Source: CAG-245 sp963621875 (GTDB lineage Bacteria; Bacillota; Clostridia; TANB77; CAG-508). From it: a DNA stretch of 64,000 nucleotides. Each line of letters begins with the position of its first letter. The first letter of the stretch is position 1. Shown here in pieces: positions 16,755 to 25,764 of this stretch. The notes under the pieces are model-generated. The model ran no database searches and was not told the origin of the DNA. It saw nothing but the letters and a program-made list of their open reading frames with translations. Both the position numbers and the translations under genes were made by a program. The stretch is taken from positions 1 to 64,000 of the forward strand of contig CAVFFR010000002.1 in assembly GCA_963621875.1 (NCBI GenBank). The letters are read 5' to 3'.

Positions 16755-17457
16755 CTATTCTTCTTGGAATTCCTTTCCCAATTTATTTATTGCTTTTGTT
16801 TCTATTCTTGACACATATGAACGAGATATTCCCATCATATCAGCAATTTCTTTTTGTGTTTTTGGTTTACCTCCTTCTAATCCAAAACGCAATTTAATAA
16901 TTGTTCGTTCTCTATCTTTTAAAACATCCTTTACTTTCTGATAAAGTTTCTTAATTTTTATTTTTAAATCGACTTCATCTTCTATATTTTTATCATTACT
17001 TTCTATTACTTCTTTAAGTGTAACTGTATTATCATCCTTGTCTTTTCCAATTACATCTTCTAAGTATACTTCTGCTCCGATGTTTTTTAGTTGTTCTTAG
17101 ATACATTAATATTTCATTATCTATACATCTTGATACATATGTTGAGAGCTTTGTTCCTTTATTTACTTTAAAGCTATTTATTCCTTTTATTAATCCAATG
17201 GTACCAATTGAAATTAAATCTTCTTGATCTACATTAGTGCTAGAATATTTTTTTGATATATGAGCAACTAATCTTAAGTTTCGTTCAATTAATATATTTT
17301 TAGCTTCTTCATCTCCATTTTCCATTTTCTTTAGATACATTTTTTCTTCTTCACTGCTTAATGGTTCTGGAAATAAATTATTACTCGCTATATATCCAAT
17401 TGCAAATACTGATGTTTGTAAAAAAGCTAAAAAACCCGTTAATGAGATGGTAAGCAT
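16755..17457 (-). pseudogene. sigK: Pro-sigma-K sporulation sigma factor, interrupted by a frameshift
   Basis: The start is the ATG at 17457, eight bases after GGAGGTG. A hydrophobic pro-sequence of about 25 residues (LTGFLAFLQTSVFAIGYI) leads to NNLFPEPLSSEEE, as in Bacillus pro-sigma-K. Region 2 is clear (RNLRLVAHISKKY, DLISIGTIGLIKGINSF, YVSRCIDNEILMYLR). At a six-A run near 17090 the frame breaks. The rest of the protein is intact in another frame (KNIGAEVYLEDVIGKDKDDN, then KDRERTIIKLRFGL and MMGISRSYVSRIETKAINKL). One extra A restores a full-length factor of about 234 residues. It could be a true mutation, a programmed shift or a sequencing error. Confidence 0.85.
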
Positions 17458-17486
17458 TGCAAGCACCTCCATTTCTTGCTATACCA

Positions 17487-17514
17487 TAATATATGTTATA
17501 GCTTTTATGAAAGT
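17487..17514 (-). promoter_or_regulatory. Candidate mother-cell (sigma-K/sigma-E-like) promoter of sigK
   Basis: CATATATTA (17487-17495) fits the CATAnnnTA -10 of sigma-K, with AC 17 bases upstream (17513-17514). The elements are short, so chance is possible. Confidence 0.3.
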
Positions 17515-17589
17515 GCCTGACCTTAAAAATTTATTTTTTTTCATAATTTTGTTGTTTTGGCATACTTATTTATAAGGTGTTAGAGGTTT

Positions 17590-18396
17590 ATGAGTTTTTT
17601 GTATAATCTTGTTATTGGTATTTTAATCGGATTTGGTGCTATTCTGCCAGGTGTTAGCAGTGGTGTTTTTTGTGTTATTTTTGGTATTTATGAGAAATTA
17701 GTAGATTCTGTTTTAAATTTGTTTAAGGATTTTAAAAAGAATTTTGTTTTTTTACTTCCAATTGGACTTGGGGCTTTTTTAGGAATTGTTCTCTTTGGAA
17801 ATATAATAAAATATTTTTTTAATGTGTTTAAATTTCAAGCTTGTTATGTATTTATAGGCTTAATTCTTGGTACTATTCCAGCTTTATTTAAACAAGCAAA
17901 TTTTGACAAATGTATTCAGTTGAAAAAGCTTTTGCCTCTCATTATATCTTTTAGTATAGGTGTTTTGTTAATTGTATTTGAAAATCATTTTGATTTTAAT
18001 ATTATTATTTCAGATTTTATTTATAATCCTTTTTATTTGATATTTGCAGGATTTATAATGTCTATTGGGATTGTTGTGCCTGGGGTTAGTAATACCATAA
18101 TTTTGATGTGTCTTGGAGTTTATTCCGAGTATCTTTCTGCTATTGCAAGTGTTAATTTAAGACTTCTTGTTCCTTTGTCAATAGGTGTTTTGCTAGGTAG
18201 CATTGTTTGGCTTAAGATTATTAATATTTTATTAAAAAAGTATCATCAGTCTACTTTTTTGGCAATAATAGGATTTACTCTTGGTTCTATTTTTGTACTT
18301 TACCCTGGATTTTCCTTTGATTTAACCGGATTAGTTTCAATTATAATCATGCTTGTTTCTCTAGTTCTTTCTTATAAATTGGCTAAATACGAGTAA
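17590..18396 (+). CDS. DUF368 membrane protein (polyprenyl-phosphate transporter PopT-like)
   Basis: The 268-residue protein has seven to eight predicted membrane helices. The paired motifs GFGAILPGVSSGVFCVIFGIYE and MSIGIVVPGVSNTIILMCLGVY are the inverted repeats of the DUF368 family. Members have been linked to recycling of undecaprenyl phosphate back across the membrane for cell-wall polymer synthesis, and that is the likely role here. The ribosome binding site is weak (AGAGG). It is diverged from sigK and has its own terminator. Confidence 0.85.
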   Translation: MSFLYNLVIGILIGFGAILPGVSSGVFCVIFGIYEKLVDSVLNLFKDFKKNFVFLLPIGLGAFLGIVLFGNIIKYFFNVFKFQACYVFIGLILGTIPALFKQANFDKCIQLKKLLPLIISFSIGVLLIVFENHFDFNIIISDFIYNPFYLIFAGFIMSIGIVVPGVSNTIILMCLGVYSEYLSAIASVNLRLLVPLSIGVLLGSIVWLKIINILLKKYHQSTFLAIIGFTLGSIFVLYPGFSFDLTGLVSIIIMLVSLVLSYKLAKYE

Positions 18397-18417
18397 AGAG
18401 CGAGTTCAACTCGCTCT
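18397..18417 (+). terminator. Terminator between DUF368 gene and trhP
   Basis: The stem AGAGCGAGTT/AACTCGCTCT with a one-base centre is followed by a T-rich run. It sits between convergent genes. Confidence 0.7.
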
Positions 18418-18421
18418 TAGC

Positions 18422-19657
18422 TTATTTTTTTCTTCTTAATATCCAACCTTGTTTTACTTCGTATGGTATTGTTAGTTTTACTGTTTGTCCAAGTTTTCCC
18501 GGATTTACTGTTTCTATTTTTTCTCCTGTTTCACTGTCAAATAGTTCTTTTATTTCAAATTCTTCCGCTTCTATTTTATTTGGTATTATTAATTCTAGTA
18601 CATCGCCAACTTTTAATTTGTTTTTGATTTCTATTGTTGATATTTCTCCAGCTGGTTTGTCTTCTATTATTTTTCCGCCAAATTCAAAATTAGGATTATA
18701 TTGTTTTCCTTCATATTCTTGGAAGTCTTTGTTATTTCTATCATTAAAATAGAAAGTTGTAAGTCCTCTTGTTTTTATTTTTTCTAGTTCTTTTAAGTAT
18801 TTAATATAATCATAATTCTCTGGATCTTTAATATAGTCATCTATTGCATTTCTATACACATTTACTACACTTGCTAAATAGTATTCTGTTTTTAGTCTGC
18901 CTTCTATTTTTAAGCTATCTACTCCCATTTCTATTATTTGTGGAACTTCTTTTATTAAGCATAAGTCTTTTGATGATAATATGTATGTTCCATTTTCGTC
19001 AGTTTCTACTGGCATTAAGTTTCCTGGATTGTTCTTTTCTTCTAGATACATATTATATGCCCATCTGCAACTTTGAGAGCAATCTCCTAAGTTTGCACTT
19101 CTACAAGATAGATATTCACTTAGGAAGCATCTTCCAGAATAAGCCCAACATAATGCTCCGTGTATAAACATTTCTACTTCTAAATCTTTTGGCTTATTCT
19201 TCATTATTTCTTCTATTTGATCTTTACTTGTTTCTCTTCCTAATATTACTCTTTTTGCTCCATTGTCATACCAAAATTTTGCACTATGATAACTTACTAC
19301 ATTTGCTTGTGTACTGATATGAACTTCTATATTTGGTGCTATTTGATGTATTTTTTGTATTACCCCTCCGTCAGATGCAATAATACCATCAACTTTAGCT
19401 TCATCTAGTTTTTTTACTTGTTTTTCAATTTCTTCATAATTGCTATCCCAAGCATATATATTTAAAGCAGCATAAACTTTTTTGCCTATACTATGAGCAT
19501 ATTTTATTGTGTTAATTAAATCATCATCATCAACTTCTGCTCTGCTTCTTAGTGACAATGATGCAGTTCCACAATATACTGCGTCTGCTCCATACATAAA
19601 TGCTACTTTTGCTTTTTCAAAAGAACCTGCTGGTGCTAATAATTCCGGTTTCTTCAT
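18422..19657 (-). CDS. trhP: U32-family protein, tRNA 5-hydroxyuridine synthesis (TrhP/YrrN-YrrO type)
   Basis: The protein is about 411 residues from the ATG at 19657, eight bases after AAAGGTGAG and one base after the trmR stop. It starts KPELLAPAGSFEKAKVAFMYGADAVYCG and has the Cys-rich U32 signature (GALCWAYSGRCFLSEYLSCRSANLGDCSQSCRW) that holds an iron-sulfur cluster in this family. TrhP hydroxylates uridine 34 of tRNAs reading NNU-type codons, using prephenate. The next enzyme, TrmR, methylates it. The C-terminal beta-barrel (GEISTIEIKNKLKVGDVLEL) is present. Confidence 0.88.
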   Translation of the reverse strand: MKKPELLAPAGSFEKAKVAFMYGADAVYCGTASLSLRSRAEVDDDDLINTIKYAHSIGKKVYAALNIYAWDSNYEEIEKQVKKLDEAKVDGIIASDGGVIQKIHQIAPNIEVHISTQANVVSYHSAKFWYDNGAKRVILGRETSKDQIEEIMKNKPKDLEVEMFIHGALCWAYSGRCFLSEYLSCRSANLGDCSQSCRWAYNMYLEEKNNPGNLMPVETDENGTYILSSKDLCLIKEVPQIIEMGVDSLKIEGRLKTEYYLASVVNVYRNAIDDYIKDPENYDYIKYLKELEKIKTRGLTTFYFNDRNNKDFQEYEGKQYNPNFEFGGKIIEDKPAGEISTIEIKNKLKVGDVLELIIPNKIEAEEFEIKELFDSETGEKIETVNPGKLGQTVKLTIPYEVKQGWILRRKK

Positions 19658-19658
19658 T

Positions 19659-20252
19659 CTATTCACTCACCTTTCTTGTTATTGCTAGTCCATCTCCCAC
19701 TTCTAAAATCTCCGTTTTTAAATGTGGATTTTCTGTAGTTTCTTTTATATATTCTCTTAAATGTGTTACTGCTGTTCTTTGTTTGTGTTTGTTGTAATCA
19801 CTCATTACATAGCCTTTATATAAAATATTGTCTGCAAATATCACTCCGTCATCTTTTAACATACGAAGTGCTTGTTCTAAGAAAAATGGATATTTTCCTT
19901 TTGCAGCGTCTATAAAGACTATATCATATTTTTCATTTAAAGTTGGAAGTATTTCTACTGCATCACCTTCATATAAATTAATTTTGTCTTCTACTCCTAC
20001 CTTTTTCAAATTTTTTTTACATTCAGCAATTCTTTGTTCATCTCTTTCTATTGTATCTATTTTGCCATTTTCTGATAAATATTCAGAAAAGCACATTGCT
20101 GAATATCCTACTGCTGTTCCTATTTCTAATATTTTTTTTGGCTTTTTTTCTATTAAAATCTTAGATATTATTTCTAGTGTGTCATCCATTATTATTGGAA
20201 TTTTTTCTTCTAATGCTTTTTGTTTTATTTTTAATAGTTCATTTTTATTCAT
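19659..20252 (-). CDS. trmR: O-methyltransferase TrmR (tRNA 5-hydroxyuridine methyltransferase)
   Basis: The 197-residue class I SAM-dependent methyltransferase has motif I ILEIGTAVGYSAMCFSE and the metal-site region YDIVFIDAAKGKYPFFLE, ending in LRMLKDDGVIFADNILYKG. This is the YrrM/TrmR subgroup of the catechol-O-methyltransferase fold. It converts ho5U34 to mo5U34 in tRNA. It starts two bases after hpt stops and ends next to trhP, the same gene pair as in Bacillus (yrrM-yrrN-yrrO). Confidence 0.9.
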   Translation of the reverse strand: MNKNELLKIKQKALEEKIPIIMDDTLEIISKILIEKKPKKILEIGTAVGYSAMCFSEYLSENGKIDTIERDEQRIAECKKNLKKVGVEDKINLYEGDAVEILPTLNEKYDIVFIDAAKGKYPFFLEQALRMLKDDGVIFADNILYKGYVMSDYNKHKQRTAVTHLREYIKETTENPHLKTEILEVGDGLAITRKVSE

Positions 20253-20254
20253 TA

Positions 20255-20776
20255 TTAACCCTCTTTGTAACCTATGTATGGTAAATTTCTTCTAAATCCT
20301 TCCTCATCATCAAAGCCATAGCCTATTATAAATTTATTTGGTATTTCAAATCCTAAATAGTCTATTGGAACTTCTATTTCTCTCCTGCTTGGTTTACTAA
20401 CTAAGACACATAACTTTAAGCTTTTTGGATTTTTAGCTTTTATATGTTCTAGTAAGTAAGACATACTTCTTCCTGTATCAACTATGTCTTCTACTATTAG
20501 TACGTCTTTTCCTTCTATAAGTGAATTTGATACATCCGATTTTAGTGTTACTTTTCCTGTACTTTCCGTTCCTTCATAACTTGATATTTTTATAAATGCA
20601 AATTGCATTTTTGTTTTCATTTTTAATGTTAATTCTGTTGTAAAAAAAACTGCTCCATTTAATACCGAGAGTATTGTTATTTCCTTTTCTTCATAATCTT
20701 TGTCTAATTGCTTTGCTAATTCTACTAATTTTTCTTCAATTTCTTTTTCACTTATTAGTACATTTAAATTCTCCAT
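20255..20776 (-). CDS. hpt: Hypoxanthine phosphoribosyltransferase
   Basis: The 173 residues are normal length for HPRT. The PRPP-binding loop VLIVEDIVDTGRSM and the N-terminal FTTELTLKMK/ISSYEGTESTG region are present, with GFEIPNKFIIGYGFDD near the end. It salvages hypoxanthine and guanine to IMP and GMP with PRPP. It is first in the hpt-trmR-trhP operon. AAGGAGG lies nine bases before the ATG and a promoter lies at 20806-20835. Confidence 0.95.
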   Translation of the reverse strand: MENLNVLISEKEIEEKLVELAKQLDKDYEEKEITILSVLNGAVFFTTELTLKMKTKMQFAFIKISSYEGTESTGKVTLKSDVSNSLIEGKDVLIVEDIVDTGRSMSYLLEHIKAKNPKSLKLCVLVSKPSRREIEVPIDYLGFEIPNKFIIGYGFDDEEGFRRNLPYIGYKEG

Positions 20777-20805
20777 CTTATGTATCCTCCTTTTATATAA
20801 AGTCT

Positions 20806-20835
20806 ATTATACCATCTTTTGGCTAAAAAGAGCAA
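20806..20835 (-). promoter_or_regulatory. Sigma-A-type promoter of the hpt-trmR-trhP operon
   Basis: TATAAT at 20806-20811 and TTGCTC at 20830-20835 are separated by 18 bases on the minus strand. Confidence 0.55.
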
Positions 20836-20871
20836 TATATCTTTGTAATTTTGTATATTTTTCCGTGTAGT

Positions 20872-20911
20872 AAAAGAACAGAAGCACCTATATCTGTGTT
20901 TCTGTTCTTTA
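20872..20911 (-). terminator. Hairpin terminator after the NPATG surface protein gene
   Basis: The stem AAAGAACAGAAGCAC/GTGTTTCTGTTCTTT (two mismatches) is followed by a short T-run. It is 77 bases past the stop, with no gene between. Confidence 0.6.
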
Positions 20912-20987
20912 GTAAATTCATACTTTTTAATTAAAGTGTACTAACCGAGTATTTTAAAATGTTAGGACTACTTTTAGTTATCAACAT

Positions 20988-22442
20988 TTATGCTCTGCTT
21001 TTTCTAATAGCAATTATTGCTCCTGTTAATGCAACAACAAATATTGCTACATATACAATTACATTATCTCCAGTAGCTGGGTTTTTTACTTCTTTTTCTA
21101 CTTTTTCAAGTTCTGCCACTGCATCATTTATAGCTTTTGCATATGCGTCAACTTCTTCTTGCTCAGTTATATCTTTTCCATATACAACATTTTCTATAGC
21201 TTCTTCTACTTTTGAAAAGTCTTTGTAATCTTCTTTGTTTAATTTATTAGCAGCATTTATTGCTTCTTCTACTTTTGAGTAATCAGCATCTTTATATTTT
21301 ACAACATAATTTCCATTATCATCTTCTACAAGTTCTTTGTCAGAATCACTTTCTGGTAATACAACTTTTACTCCTTCTGGAACTGTAATGCTATCTCCTA
21401 CATCAACTGAATCTGTAATAGTAACTTCTGCTCCTGTTTTTGCATATTTAAGAACTGTAGATGGTGCTGTAACTTTTCCTAAAACATTAATACCATCTGT
21501 TTCTTCTAGGCTTTCGTGTGTTTTGCCACCACTTTCATTTAGTAAAGATTTTGTATATTTAAATGTACCACCATTTATTGTAATTGGTGTAACAACTCCT
21601 TTATATCCTTCAAATAAGTGCTCTGCTTCAAATATACCATCATTTATTGTAAGTATACCTTTATCTACTGAATCTGCTCCATAGTTTCCTATGAATATGT
21701 TTGTTTTGTCGTCACCTGTTGGTGTTAAGAATGTACCACCATTTATAGTTGCAACATTCCAGTTCATTAATGATACTTGTTTTGTATTTTTAAATGTACC
21801 ATTTTCAATTATTATTTCTCCACCGTCATCATTTTTGATTGTGTTTAATCCACCATCATACATTCCGCTGTAAATAGTAAGTTTTGGAGTAGCTTCGTTT
21901 ATTCCATCAACATGTCCTTGTCTTGAATTTGTACTTGTATAATTTTGGTAGCCATTTTCAAATAAGCTTGAACCGAAATCATTTGATGTCATATTTGTGT
22001 TTTTAGTTTGCATGATACCATGGTTTAATACAACATAAAATGTGTTTTGGTTAACTGTTGTATCAAGTTCTAATGTTGCTCCATCTATTGTAGTATTACC
22101 ATTGTTATATACTGCTGCATAATTATCTGCAGTATATGAGTTTGTTATAGTGCCATTTCCTGTAATAGTAAGTGTTGCTCCTTTCTCTACAGTTATAACA
22201 TCTGCATTAAGTCCTGTTGTTGTTTTAATTGTAAAACCATTTAGGTCAAGTGTTAGAGTTGTTCCAGCAGGTACAACATATCCTGCAGTTAAAGTAACAT
22301 CCTCTGTTAGTTTTATAACGCCGTTGTCAGCTGCCGGCATTGTAGTTGCCGCTTTAGAACTTACTGTAAATACGCTAAACAATAAAGCTATTGCAATAAG
22401 TATTCCGCTTAGCATCATAATTTTTCTTTTTGTGCTTTTCAT
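20988..22442 (-). CDS. Cell-wall-anchored surface protein: beta-helix, FIVAR module, NPATG sorting signal
   Basis: This is a 484-residue protein. A signal peptide (about residues 1-32) is followed by a long stretch of short repeating turns (ITGNGTITNSYTADN, TINGGTF, ITINGGTFKYT) that fits a right-handed beta-helix. Residues about 385-450 form a FIVAR-like helical module (DYSKVEEAINAANKLNKEDY). The C-terminus has NPATGDN, a hydrophobic helix and RKSRA, a sortase-type sorting signal with NPxTG instead of LPxTG. It is exported and probably linked to peptidoglycan. The ligand is unknown. GGAGG precedes the ATG. Confidence 0.82.
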   Translation of the reverse strand: MKSTKRKIMMLSGILIAIALLFSVFTVSSKAATTMPAADNGVIKLTEDVTLTAGYVVPAGTTLTLDLNGFTIKTTTGLNADVITVEKGATLTITGNGTITNSYTADNYAAVYNNGNTTIDGATLELDTTVNQNTFYVVLNHGIMQTKNTNMTSNDFGSSLFENGYQNYTSTNSRQGHVDGINEATPKLTIYSGMYDGGLNTIKNDDGGEIIIENGTFKNTKQVSLMNWNVATINGGTFLTPTGDDKTNIFIGNYGADSVDKGILTINDGIFEAEHLFEGYKGVVTPITINGGTFKYTKSLLNESGGKTHESLEETDGINVLGKVTAPSTVLKYAKTGAEVTITDSVDVGDSITVPEGVKVVLPESDSDKELVEDDNGNYVVKYKDADYSKVEEAINAANKLNKEDYKDFSKVEEAIENVVYGKDITEQEEVDAYAKAINDAVAELEKVEKEVKNPATGDNVIVYVAIFVVALTGAIIAIRKSRA

Positions 22443-22619
22443 TTAAAATCCTCCTTCGATTTTTTTATAAATTTCTATATATGTCTACATTATATCTCTT
22501 AAAATTACAAAATGCAATAGAATTTGTACATTAATTTAAAATTTTGCCTTAGCTTTATAATTTTGTGTATTTTTCTGTTATTTGGTTATACTATTGTTAA
22601 TATTTGTGGAGGGATTAGT

Positions 22620-23054
22620 ATGGATAATAATATTAATTTAACAATTTTAAATGAAATTAGCAAAGCTGCTAAAATTGGAATGGAATCCATTTCTTTTGTT
22701 ATACAAAAAGTTGGAGATAAAAATATGAAGGAAAATCTTAGCACACAATATTCCGAGTATGGTAAGATTGTAGCTCGAGTTAATGCAGAATTTAAAAAAT
22801 ACGGTGAAGTTCCTGATGAATCTTCTTTTGGTACAAAGATGATGAGTTATATTGGCACTGAACTTAATACTATAAAAGATAAAAGCAATTCTCATATTGC
22901 AGAAATTATGATACAAGGTGGTAATATGGGAATTATAGAGTGTCAAAAGCTTCTTAATCACAACCCACAGTCTGATGAGCATGTTAAAAATATTTTAAAT
23001 GATTTTGTTACTATGCAAAAAAATAATATAGAAAAAATGAAAATGTTTCTATAA
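22620..23054 (+). CDS. Small helical-bundle protein (DUF2383/ferritin-like?), unknown function
   Basis: The protein has 144 residues from the ATG at 22620, which GGAGGG precedes eight bases upstream. The frame is open further upstream but lacks a site. It is predicted all-helical, soluble and four-helix-like (ILNEISKAAKIGMESISFVI, then GTKMMSYIGTELNTIKDKSN, AEIMIQGGNMGIIECQKLL). Length and helix layout resemble DUF2383-type stress and spore proteins of Clostridia, but I cannot confirm the family. It is transcribed alone and ends at a terminator. Confidence 0.6.
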   Translation: MDNNINLTILNEISKAAKIGMESISFVIQKVGDKNMKENLSTQYSEYGKIVARVNAEFKKYGEVPDESSFGTKMMSYIGTELNTIKDKSNSHIAEIMIQGGNMGIIECQKLLNHNPQSDEHVKNILNDFVTMQKNNIEKMKMFL

Positions 23055-23062
23055 ATTTAGCA

Positions 23063-23097
23063 AGACCTTGAAGTGCATTTCACACTTCAAAGTCTTT
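23063..23097 (+). terminator. Terminator between convergent genes
   Basis: The stem GACCTTGAAGTG/CACTTCAAAGTC (one mismatch) is followed by TTTT. Confidence 0.75.
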
Positions 23098-23103
23098 TCT
23101 AAT

Positions 23104-24198
23104 TTATTTTATATCTTTATAATTGTTATACTTTTTATGTATAATTATAGCAATTAGTGTTATAGTTAAAATACTAACTATTGTTAGTAACATATTAACT
23201 CCAGTTTGTGGTAGCTTTCCTTCAGCAACAGTGTTATCTAAAGTGCTTCCAGAAGTAGTGTCTTTTTTAATTACCGTAACATTACAAGTATCTTTGTATT
23301 GTCCATCTTCTGTCGAAACAGTAATTATAGCATTTCCTATGCTCTTTGCTGTCACTTTTCCATTTTCAACAGTTGCAACTTTTTCGTCGCTACTTGACCA
23401 TATAATCTTTGTAGATGTAGACATTCCAGTAAAACTAACTGCTAAAGTTTCACTTTCATTTTCTTTTAAAGATAATTCATTTTTATTTAATTGAATGTCC
23501 TCTGTTATTGTTATAGGAGGTTCTTCACTACTAGATAAAGTTTCAAATTTAATTCCATTTTCCTGTGCATATGTTTGAGTTGTTGAACCTTCATATCCAT
23601 ATAATACTAAATTAGAAGATCCATATTCAAAAACACCTGATGAATAAGTAATGTCTGTAGAATAAACTCTTACTTTTTCCAAACTAGAACAAATTCCTAA
23701 AGCGCGCATATCAATAGATTTTACATTCTCTGGTATGTCAAACTCTGTAAATCCTGTTTCTTGGAATGTACTATCTTTAATGCTATTAAGTTGTGATGGA
23801 ATATTTATTGATTTTAATTTACTACATTGTAAAAAAGTTTGAGCATCAAGAAAAGTTAAACTTTCTGGTAATTTTACAGTTTCTAAATTTGTACATCCCA
23901 CAAATGCTAATAATTCTATTTTTTCAATTCCTTCTTCGATTACAAGATTTTTTATTGTATGCCCATTGGTTGAATTTCTGCTTTCATCAAAAGCGTGTGC
24001 TCCAATAGTCACAACATTATATCCATCTATTGTACTTGGAATTGTTAAATCGGTTTCGGAACCGTTATATGCTGTTATGGTAGCATCTCCATTATCATCA
24101 ATCGTATAAGAAAAATCAGAAGCTCCATATGATTTTATAGCAAATGCAGCAAGTATAAATAAACTTATTAATAAAATTTTACAAATATTCTTTTTCAT
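23104..24198 (-). CDS. LPQTG-anchored surface protein with BspA-like LRR and BIG2 domain
   Basis: The protein has 364 residues from the ATG at 24198, eight bases after GGAGGGTG. The order is: signal peptide, short beta-rich start (YTIDDNGDATITAYNG), BspA/LRR_5-type leucine-rich repeats (TIPSTIDGYNVVTIGAHAF, IEEGIEKIELLAFVGCTNL, VKLPESLTFLDAQTF), a BIG2 Ig-like domain (LNKNELSLKENESETLAV to AIITVSTEDGQYKDTC), then LPQTGVN, a membrane helix and a basic tail. Sortase A-type anchoring to peptidoglycan is expected. BspA-like repeats commonly bind host or bacterial surfaces. Confidence 0.88.
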   Translation of the reverse strand: MKKNICKILLISLFILAAFAIKSYGASDFSYTIDDNGDATITAYNGSETDLTIPSTIDGYNVVTIGAHAFDESRNSTNGHTIKNLVIEEGIEKIELLAFVGCTNLETVKLPESLTFLDAQTFLQCSKLKSINIPSQLNSIKDSTFQETGFTEFDIPENVKSIDMRALGICSSLEKVRVYSTDITYSSGVFEYGSSNLVLYGYEGSTTQTYAQENGIKFETLSSSEEPPITITEDIQLNKNELSLKENESETLAVSFTGMSTSTKIIWSSSDEKVATVENGKVTAKSIGNAIITVSTEDGQYKDTCNVTVIKKDTTSGSTLDNTVAEGKLPQTGVNMLLTIVSILTITLIAIIIHKKYNNYKDIK

Positions 24199-24336
24199 TA
24201 TAACACCCTCCATTGTTATTTTATATTACTTTTCTTTTTTTTGCAATATAAATATTTTATTAATCTGGATAATTTATGATATGATCACCCTATAAAATTA
24301 ATTTATGAAAAGTTCACCCTATGATATAATGGAGGT

Positions 24337-25074
24337 ATGAGAACTGTTATGAATGACAAAGAAGAATTAAAAAAAGCAGTACTAGAAAGTTGTATTAATG
24401 GAACTATGACAGTTAAAGTCGCAGCAGACAGGTTGAATTTTTCAGAGTGCTATGTAAAAAAATTGAAAGCGAGGTATAAAAAATATGGTGCTTCATCCAT
24501 GATGCATGGAAATTGTGGAAAACAACCTAAACACACTATTAGTGCTGATATTAAAAGTAAAATATGGGAAATTTGGAATATTTCAGAACTTGAAGATGGT
24601 TTTATTGATGATGCTACTCATCAAGTAACTGGCTTGTATATGTGTGAAAATGAATGTATGCATGGATATTTAGAAGTAACTAGACAAACATTTAAAAACT
24701 TTGGTGTACCTTTAGCTCTTTATGCTGATGGCTCTAGTATTTTCTTTCCTAAAGATAAGAAATTAACAATAGAAGAGCAATTAGCAGGTATTACTGAGCC
24801 AACCACCCAATATGGTAGAATGATGAAATTTTTAGGTGTAGATTTAATTCATGCTGGCTCTTCCCAAGCTAAAGGAAGAGTTGAAAGATTATGGAATACT
24901 TTGCATGATAGACTTAGAACAGAATTTAGAAGATACAATATTACAACGATTGAAGAAGCAAACAAATTCCTTAAAACATATATTCCAAAATTTAATAAAA
25001 AATTTGCTATTGAGCCTAAAATTAAAAAAACATCTTTTATGGAATTACCAGAATATGTCATACTAATTTTGTAA
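24337..25074 (+). pseudogene. ISNCY-like transposase with in-frame internal deletion
   Basis: The 245 codons open with a helix-turn-helix region (TVKVAADRLNFSECYVKKLK). They jump at about residue 85 (SKIWEIWNISELEDG) to the late catalytic core (FIDDATHQVTGLYMCENE, LYADGSSIFF, HAGSSQAKGRVERLWNTLHD). Full-length relatives have roughly 90 more residues there, including the first catalytic Asp, so this copy should be inactive despite being open. Clear terminal repeats were not found. A TTCACCCTAT/ATCACCCTAT pair lies just upstream. Confidence 0.75.
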
Positions 25075-25100
25075 ATTTTTGTAGGGATAGGAGGGGTTTT

Positions 25101-25325
25101 ATGACTTTGTTAGATGCAACAAGAAAAAGAATAGATGAACTATGCAAAATAAACAATATGAATATAAATCAACTAGCAATAGCTTCTGGAATTAATCCCT
25201 CAACTATAAGAAGTATTTTCAAAGTTATTAGAAAAGCTCCATCTTCTGATACAATTTATTATATATGTATTGGTTTTGGAATTTCTATAAAAGATTTTTA
25301 TGATAGTGAATTATTTGATGATTAA
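25101..25325 (+). CDS. XRE-family helix-turn-helix regulator
   Basis: The 74-residue protein is a single Cro/CI-type HTH domain (LCKINNMNINQLAIASGINPSTIRSIF, then TIYYICIGFGISIKDFYD). It has no extra sensor domain. GGAGGGG precedes the ATG by seven bases and a terminator follows. It probably controls genes of the local mobile island, but its operator is not evident. Confidence 0.85.
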   Translation: MTLLDATRKRIDELCKINNMNINQLAIASGINPSTIRSIFKVIRKAPSSDTIYYICIGFGISIKDFYDSELFDD

Positions 25326-25365
25326 AAGAGAATGATAAAATATTAAAATTTTACCATTCTCTTTT
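25324..25365 (+). terminator. Terminator after the XRE gene
   Basis: The stem AAAAGAGAATGATAAAAT/ATTTTACCATTCTCTTTT (one mismatch) begins at the stop codon. A T-rich stretch follows. Confidence 0.75.
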
Positions 25366-25376
25366 AGTTTTCAATA

Positions 25377-25424
25377 AAGTTCATTCAAAGGGTCATTCAA
25401 AAGTTCATTTTGACCTTTTGAAGT
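25377..25424. repeat. Degenerate tandem repeat of GTTCATTCAAA
   Basis: Three head-to-tail copies of an 11-12 base unit (AGTTCATTCAAA, GGGTCATTCAAA, AGTTCATTTTG). They lie between the XRE and nucleotidyltransferase genes and could be regulator sites or an IS end. Confidence 0.4.
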
Positions 25425-25443
25425 TTTGAGTAATAAATTCATT

Positions 25444-25764
25444 TTAAGCTACTTTTATTCCTGTATTAATTACTTCTTTTATGAAATAATCTGACTCTTC
25501 TTCAAAATCTTTCTTTTTAATTGGGTGTGGTTCTATTCTAGCATCTATGTCCCATGTCATTCCCATTAAATTCGCCATACATTCATATATATCTTCAAAA
25601 TCATCAGAAATTATTGCAATATCAATATCACTATCTTCATTTTCAGTTCCTTTTGCATAAGAACCAAATAATATAATTGCTGTTATATTATAATGTTTTT
25701 TAATTTCTTTTATAAACTCATTTATGCTATTTAAAATTTCTTTATTTATTGTTCTTTCAGCCAT
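25444..25764 (-). CDS. MNT-type nucleotidyltransferase, antitoxin of a HEPN/MNT pair
   Basis: The 106 residues carry the minimal nucleotidyltransferase signature GSYAKGTENEDSDIDIAII (GSx10DxD), the catalytic metal site of MntA-type proteins. In HEPN/MNT toxin-antitoxin modules this enzyme AMPylates and silences the HEPN RNase. GGAGG lies eight bases before the ATG, and the gene overlaps the 3' end of the HEPN frame. The partner is frameshifted, so the pair may no longer be a working module. Confidence 0.85.
   Translation of the reverse strand: MAERTINKEILNSINEFIKEIKKHYNITAIILFGSYAKGTENEDSDIDIAIISDDFEDIYECMANLMGMTWDIDARIEPHPIKKKDFEEESDYFIKEVINTGIKVA

Noticed and set aside
17075..17105. Classical -1 slippery site (A AAA AAC) as programmed frameshift in sigK
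   Set aside because: The heptamer is present, but the zero frame reads it as AAA AAA CAT, and a -1 move does not give the frame that encodes the rest of sigma-K. A +1 or missing-base event is needed.
16755..17457. A skin-type element interrupting sigK
   Set aside because: The two parts are contiguous and differ only by a one-base shift. There is no inserted DNA or recombinase.
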